From: Treponema sp.
GTDB lineage: Bacteria; Spirochaetota; Spirochaetia; Treponematales; Treponemataceae
Direction: 5' to 3'
DNA: 11,015 nucleotides
Assembly: GCA_016297405.1 (NCBI GenBank)
Contig: JAEDGP010000062.1
Span: 1 to 11,015, forward strand
Positions 7,168 to 11,015 of this stretch are shown here, piece after piece; positions within the stretch are counted from its first letter, which is position 1, and each line of letters opens with the position of its first letter. Made by a program: the position numbers and the translations under genes. The notes below the pieces were generated by a model. The model saw only the letters and a list, made by a program, of their open reading frames with translations. It ran no database searches and was not told where the DNA came from.

Positions 7168-9246
7168 CGGAATGATTTGAGTTGTGAAGATTACAGAGGT
7201 TGGTCTGTCTTCTTTATCGGTTTCTACGGTTATGAAGTTTGCTCTGACCCAACCGTTGAATTTTCCGTTTAAATCAATTGTAATGAACCGTTTGCCTTTC
7301 ATTCGCTCTGGTAATGTGGAAAGTTCTGTAAAAGTAAGTGCATCTGACAGAAATTCTGGCATGATTGTGTTGTTCATTACTGTCTTCATCTGGGTATTCG
7401 CATCAATCTCCCTGTTTACGAATTCCTTTATTTTTGGAGTAGCTGATATTTCGTTTACGATATTGTTGACCAGGTCAATGTAATGCATCGAAAGGTAGCT
7501 TTTAGCGATTGCAATAAGGTTCTGTTTTTGCCGCTGTTCTTTGTCTACATCGATTGTAAGTCCAACAAAGTGAAATGGAGTACCGTCCTCTCTTCTTGAA
7601 AGATGGCCGACTGATTTAAACCATTTCCATCCGTTTTGTTGGGTAAGGGCTCTGTAGGTAATGTTCAGCATCTGCTGTGTACTGTTGTTGCTAAGGATGT
7701 TGAAGAATGCTTTTTTTGTTTTTTCGATATCCAAAGGATGGATGAGTGAAGTCCATGAATCATAGGTATCCGGGAAGGCTTTGTTCGATTGGAATCCGAA
7801 CAAAGATACGATTTTTTCAGACCATTTCACTTCCGTAATTTTTGAATTCTGATCGAAATTTACCATCCAGCGACCACAGTTCATCGCTTCCTGGACATTT
7901 TGTAACTGCTTGTCGTCCATTGAAGTTTTTATGATTTTATCCATGTTCTTGAATGTAGTAATGAAATTTCTGGACTTTTTTTCAGGGCGAATGAGCTGGC
8001 ATTCAAAGAAATGAATTTCATTTTCACGTTTTATACGATAAATGAACGAATATTCCTTTTGTTCATTCAGAATCTGTAAAGTCTGCTCGATTGTGGATAT
8101 TGGTTCAAAAAGATAGCGGTCATCTGGAAGAACCTCGTTTTGTGAATACTGACGGATCATTGTGTCGTATTTTTCAGAGCTCAAAACTTTTCCGTGAGAG
8201 TTTTTCATCATGGAAGACATGCGATATATGTATATCAGACCAGTTTCCAGATTGATGTCATATACGTTTTCGAATGATGAGCTTATAGCTTCGATTATGT
8301 TTTTGAGGGAAGTTTCTGAATATGCGGATTTCTTTTTGATGATTTGCATGCAGATGATAATCAAAGCCATGAGGGAAATTATGATTGTAAAACAAAGAAT
8401 GTATGTGCTGTTTGTAAGAGCGCTCATGCTGGCACCCAGAGCTTTTGATGTTGCAATCTGAATGCATTTCATGTCTGCGTAATCCAATGAGGTTATACAG
8501 GCAATTCCGTCGCGACCGAATTCTTCATAGACCCAACTGTTGTAGTTTTGGTTTTCTAGATTTTTTAAAAGCGTTGAAATAAACTGTTCATCTTTTCTGT
8601 CGTAAAGACATGTTCCGCTTGGCAGAAGACTTAGAGAAGAAGAAAGAACGGTCATGTTTTTGTCGATGATGAACCCGTCTGTATGGCGGCCGAACAAAGA
8701 TGTTTGAAGCAATTTTCGAAACCTTCGTTTTCCATTGATTGTTCCTACAAGGACACCTGAAAACTGGTTTCTGAAGATCAAAGGAGTATAGAACTGGTAC
8801 ATAACATCGTCTCCCTGCTGATTGAGGAGAGTCTTCATTCCTGTATTTCCATTTTTTGCATCGATGAAGAAGTTGGCGTTTGAATAATCTGTTTTGTCAA
8901 TGTTGTTTGGATAATCGATTTTTGAGATTCCGTCCCAACGGATGTACTGGCAGGAATCGAATGGCGAGTTGATCAGAAGTTTTTCAAGTTTTTCTTCTGG
9001 AACATGAAGTTCCTTGCCATCCATGAGTTGGAGTGAAAGAAATGATATAAGCTTTATGCTGCTGAAAGCATATTTTATTTGGGAATTCAGTTCTGTCTGG
9101 ACGTCGAAGGAAGTTTGCTCTATGGAGTCTTTCGCATTCGACATAAAAACGTTCCTAGTATAGCTTGAATAGATGAGTATACTTACAATGATGATTATTG
9201 ATGCGAAACCGATTGCGATTGCCCGTGTTCTGTTTATTCGATTCAT
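7156..9246 (-). CDS. Membrane-anchored Cache/PAS sensory protein without a recognisable output domain
   Basis: The protein has 696 residues, starting at an ATG with AGGAG five bases upstream (9256-9252). Transmembrane segment 1 is at about 10-29. A periplasmic sensing domain of about 250 residues follows and looks like a Cache domain (YQFYTPLIFRNQFSGVLVGTI at 150-170, read in parts). Transmembrane segment 2 is at about 281-303. In the cytoplasm there is a PAS-like region at about 315-440, a clearer PAS_3/PAC domain at about 447-575 (WSEKIVSLFGF, LIHPLDIEKTKKAF, WKWFKSVGHLSRREDG), and a third PAS-like domain at 578-692 (YLSMHYIDL, LSTLPERMKGK, GWVRANFITV). In remembered homologues such a third domain usually precedes GGDEF or histidine kinase domains; here the protein stops right after it. 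No GGDEF, EAL, HATPase or methyl-accepting region is visible. It could relay a signal by contact with a partner, act as a decoy, or be a relic. Confidence 0.82.
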   Translation of the reverse strand: MNRINRTRAIAIGFASIIIIVSILIYSSYTRNVFMSNAKDSIEQTSFDVQTELNSQIKYAFSSIKLISFLSLQLMDGKELHVPEEKLEKLLINSPFDSCQYIRWDGISKIDYPNNIDKTDYSNANFFIDAKNGNTGMKTLLNQQGDDVMYQFYTPLIFRNQFSGVLVGTINGKRRFRKLLQTSLFGRHTDGFIIDKNMTVLSSSLSLLPSGTCLYDRKDEQFISTLLKNLENQNYNSWVYEEFGRDGIACITSLDYADMKCIQIATSKALGASMSALTNSTYILCFTIIISLMALIIICMQIIKKKSAYSETSLKNIIEAISSSFENVYDINLETGLIYIYRMSSMMKNSHGKVLSSEKYDTMIRQYSQNEVLPDDRYLFEPISTIEQTLQILNEQKEYSFIYRIKRENEIHFFECQLIRPEKKSRNFITTFKNMDKIIKTSMDDKQLQNVQEAMNCGRWMVNFDQNSKITEVKWSEKIVSLFGFQSNKAFPDTYDSWTSLIHPLDIEKTKKAFFNILSNNSTQQMLNITYRALTQQNGWKWFKSVGHLSRREDGTPFHFVGLTIDVDKEQRQKQNLIAIAKSYLSMHYIDLVNNIVNEISATPKIKEFVNREIDANTQMKTVMNNTIMPEFLSDALTFTELSTLPERMKGKRFITIDLNGKFNGWVRANFITVETDKEDRPTSVIFTTQIIPKKN

Positions 9247-9280
9247 TGAAACTCCTGGGAAAAACTTTTTTTATGCATAA

Positions 9281-9286
9281 ATTATA
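9281..9286 (-). promoter_or_regulatory. Candidate -10 element for the sensor gene
   Basis: The minus strand carries a perfect TATAAT (9286-9281), about 35 bases upstream of the ATG at 9246. No good -35 hexamer lies 16-18 bases further upstream (the sequence there is TTTATA-like), so the site may need an activator or may be spurious. Confidence 0.35.
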
Positions 9287-9329
9287 CTATATGACGGCAG
9301 AATTATAAATTGCGGGTATTAATAAATAA

Positions 9330-9374
9330 TTGTTAATTTTTCTTCTGACATTTCTATAGATTATGTCATATTGA
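9330..9374 (+). promoter_or_regulatory. Candidate glyA promoter with an overlapping dyad operator
   Basis: TATAGA (9355-9360) is a plausible -10 box, with TTGTTA (9330-9335) 19 bases upstream as a weak -35; CTGACA (9345-9350) with TATTGA (9369-9374) is an alternative pair 18 bases apart. An exact inverted repeat, TGACAT (9346-9351) and ATGTCA (9363-9368) with an 11-base spacer, encloses the TATAGA box. That is the geometry of a repressor operator, although no regulator gene is present in the window. The promoter call is tentative; the dyad itself is plainly there. Confidence 0.4.
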
Positions 9375-9383
9375 AAGGAAAGG

Positions 9384-9443
9384 GCGAATTCGCTATTATG
9401 AATAGAAACGAATCGTAAATTAAATCCTGGCTTCAGGAGATTT
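9384..9443 (+). promoter_or_regulatory. Structured 5' leader of glyA
   Basis: Three elements are visible. GCGAATTCGC (9384-9393) is a perfect palindrome. A six-codon frame, ATG to TAA (9398-9418, MNRNES), lacks a well-placed ribosome binding site. A hairpin follows at once: AAAT+CCTG (9422-9429), loop GCTT, CAGG (9434-9437), a two-base bulge, then ATTT, running into a T5 tract (9441-9445) just before the glyA Shine-Dalgarno sequence AAGGAG (9448-9453). I see none of the conserved cores of the glycine, tetrahydrofolate or SAM riboswitches. An attenuator-like role is possible but unproven. Confidence 0.35.
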
Positions 9444-9458
9444 TTATAAGGAGATCCC

Positions 9459-10958
9459 ATGTCTACACCATTGGAAAATTACCTTGCATCATGTAACGGA
9501 AAACCAAATGCCGCTATGTGTGCTTATGTTGCAAATCTTCAGCAGGTTGCTGCTGTAGGACCTGAGATTGCCGCTTCAATCGTAAACGAAATTGAAAACC
9601 AGCGCAGTCACCTTAAACTTGTAGCTTCTGAAAACTACTGTTCACTGAACGTTCAATCTGCAATGGGAAACCTTCTTACAGATAAATACGCTGAAGGATA
9701 TCCAGAACACCGCTACTATGGCGGATGTGTAAACATTGACGCTGTTGAAAACTGTGCAGCCCGCGAAGCAGAAAAACTTTTCGGTGCTGACTACGCTTAT
9801 GTTCAGCCACATTCTGGTGCAGACACAAACCTTGTTGCTTACTGGGCAATTCTTTCTGCAAAGGTTGAAACTCCAACTCTTGAAGAACTTGGCGTAAAAT
9901 CTTTGAACGACCTTACAGACCAGCAGTTCGATGACCTTCGCAAGAAGTTCGGTAACCAGAAACTTATGGGGCTTGACTACTCTTGCGGTGGTCACCTTAC
10001 ACACGGTTACAAAATGAACGTTTCTGCCCGCATGTTCGAATCACATCCTTATGGTGTTGATAAGGAAACAGGTCTTCTTGACTACGATGCAATCGAAAAG
10101 CAGGCTATGGAAGTTAAACCTCTCATCCTTTTAGCAGGTTTCTCTGCTTACCCAAGAAAAATAAACTTCAAACGCTTCCGTGAAATCGCAGATAAGTGTG
10201 GAGCAGTTTTGATGGTAGATATGGCTCACTTCGCAGGTCTTGTTGCCGGTAAAGTATTCACAGGCGACTTTGATCCAGTAAAATGGGCAGACATCGTAAC
10301 AACTACAACTCATAAAACACTCCGCGGTCCACGTGGTGCCATGATTCTCTGTAAAAAAGAATTCGCAGACTACGTAAACAAAGGCTGTCCAATGGTATTG
10401 GGTGGACCTCTTGGTCACATAATGGCTGCAAAAGCAATCGCTTTCAAAGAAGCTTCAACTCCTTCTTACCAGGCTTGGGCCGCTCAGGTTGTAAAGAATG
10501 CTGCTGCTCTTGCTGAAGGCTGTAAATCACACGGAATGCCACTTCAGACTGGCGGTACAGACAACCACCTTATGCTTGTTGACGTAACAGGCTACGGTCT
10601 TACAGGAAAACAGGCAGAAGCAGCTTTGTTCGCCTGCGGTGTAACAGCAAACGCTAACGCTCTTCCTTATGACAAGAACGGTGCATGGTGGACATCAGGT
10701 ATCCGTATCGGTACTCCAGGTCTTACAACTCTTGGCATGGATGAAAAAGACATGAAAGAAGTAGCAGACATCATCGACTTTGTTCTTAAAGGAACAAAAC
10801 CTGGTCTTACAAAAGAAGGAAAACCTGCAAAGGGAAAGATTGACCTTGATCCATCAGTTCAGACAGAAGCTAAAAAGCGCGTAAATGCACTTCTTGACGC
10901 TCACGTTCTTTACCCAGAACTTGACCTTGACTTCCTGAAAAAAGAATTCGTAAAATAA
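9459..10958 (+). CDS. glyA: Serine hydroxymethyltransferase, long form
   Basis: A cytoplasmic PLP enzyme that interconverts serine plus tetrahydrofolate with glycine plus 5,10-methylene-tetrahydrofolate, the main source of one-carbon units. It has 499 residues; the start has an ideal AAGGAG five bases upstream. Key motifs are LVASENY (54-60), HRYYGG (84-89), VQPHSGADTN (115-124), VDMAHFAGL (253-261) and the PLP lysine Lys286 in TTTTHKTLRGPRG, then SGIRIGTPG (413-421) with the carboxylate-binding arginine. Typical bacterial enzymes have about 415 residues. The extra length is an N-terminal extension of about 25-30 residues and an insertion near 130-185 (LEELGVKSLNDL and following), as I recall for chlamydial and treponemal forms. 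C-ending codons (TTC, TAC, AAC, CAC, GAC) are strongly preferred, unlike the neighbouring genes, which points to high expression. It appears to be transcribed alone. Confidence 0.96.
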   Translation: MSTPLENYLASCNGKPNAAMCAYVANLQQVAAVGPEIAASIVNEIENQRSHLKLVASENYCSLNVQSAMGNLLTDKYAEGYPEHRYYGGCVNIDAVENCAAREAEKLFGADYAYVQPHSGADTNLVAYWAILSAKVETPTLEELGVKSLNDLTDQQFDDLRKKFGNQKLMGLDYSCGGHLTHGYKMNVSARMFESHPYGVDKETGLLDYDAIEKQAMEVKPLILLAGFSAYPRKINFKRFREIADKCGAVLMVDMAHFAGLVAGKVFTGDFDPVKWADIVTTTTHKTLRGPRGAMILCKKEFADYVNKGCPMVLGGPLGHIMAAKAIAFKEASTPSYQAWAAQVVKNAAALAEGCKSHGMPLQTGGTDNHLMLVDVTGYGLTGKQAEAALFACGVTANANALPYDKNGAWWTSGIRIGTPGLTTLGMDEKDMKEVADIIDFVLKGTKPGLTKEGKPAKGKIDLDPSVQTEAKKRVNALLDAHVLYPELDLDFLKKEFVK

Positions 10959-10962
10959 ATGA

Positions 10963-11015
10963 TTTTTTCGTAATGAAAAAGGGGCTGTCCAATAAGGTAG
11001 CATTACGGTGGTTGA
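10963..11015 (+). repeat. Partial interspersed intergenic repeat, right edge, downstream of glyA
   Basis: Contains GGCTGTCCAATAAG (10983-10996), identical to the reverse complement of 34-47. CGTAATG (10969-10975) and CATTACG (11001-11007) form an exact 7-bp inverted repeat around the conserved core. The region also begins with a weak all-A/T hairpin, TTTTTC (10964-10969) with GAAAAA (10975-10980). The last bases, CGGTGGTTGA, match the start of a common intergenic repeat motif as I recall it, and are cut off by the window edge. No canonical GC-rich terminator for glyA is visible before the edge; the inverted repeat may do that job. Confidence 0.5.

Noticed and set aside
9384..9393. GCGAATTCGC palindrome as a protein-binding site on its own
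   Set aside because: A single 10-base palindrome containing a common restriction-type hexamer can arise by chance; kept only as part of the leader description.
9361..9458. Glycine, tetrahydrofolate or SAM riboswitch upstream of glyA
   Set aside because: The leader is under 100 bases and none of the conserved core sequences or paired regions of these classes could be found.
9642..10004. Antisense open frames inside glyA, also at 10131-10418
   Set aside because: They are by-products of the strong codon bias of glyA; their cysteine- and valine-rich translations look like no protein family.
1..11015. CRISPR array, tRNA or rRNA genes, toxin-antitoxin or defence genes, integrase or transposase
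   Set aside because: No regularly spaced repeats, no cloverleaf or rRNA signatures and no such protein motifs were seen in any frame; the only repeat is the edge element.

Overview
The window reads as an ordinary stretch of a spirochaete chromosome, most likely Treponema or a close relative. The clues are AT-rich DNA with weak wobble bias, several lipoproteins and outer-membrane-type proteins with relaxed spirochaetal signal sequences, a long (about 500-residue) serine hydroxymethyltransferase of the kind I associate with treponemes and chlamydiae, and a membrane-anchored Cache/PAS receptor typical of gut and rumen treponemes. The genus call is from recalled family resemblance, not from a search.

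Layout, left to right. Positions 1-50 hold part of an interspersed repeat. Positions 57-2831 hold three genes on the minus strand, tightly packed and probably one operon: a cysteine-containing lipoprotein (1989-2831, GTG start), a 397-residue lipoprotein (782-1975), and a secreted protein with a beta-barrel-like C-terminus (57-782) whose start overlaps the stop of the gene before it. None has a function I can name; together they look like an envelope module. Transcribed away from them is an RluA-family RNA pseudouridine synthase (2921-3934). It converges on a ParC-like topoisomerase A subunit (3971-5881, minus), with a bidirectional hairpin terminator between them. A divergent promoter region (5882-6006) separates the topoisomerase from an SLC13/ArsB-type permease (6007-7137). 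The permease converges on a Cache-PAS sensory protein (7156-9246, minus) that has no recognisable output domain; the terminator hairpin between them runs into the sensor's last codons. A 212-bp divergent region with promoter, dyad and leader elements leads to glyA (9459-10958), whose codon use is that of a highly expressed gene. The right edge (10983-11015) carries a second copy of the repeat seen at the left edge.

There is no CRISPR array, tRNA or rRNA gene, transposase, phage gene or obvious defence system. I did not find a convincing new system. The points most worth a second look are the outputless sensor, the unknown three-gene envelope operon, the shared repeat at both ends (which may mean the window is an assembly contig broken at repeats), the dyad and hairpin upstream of glyA, and the unusually short ParC-like subunit.
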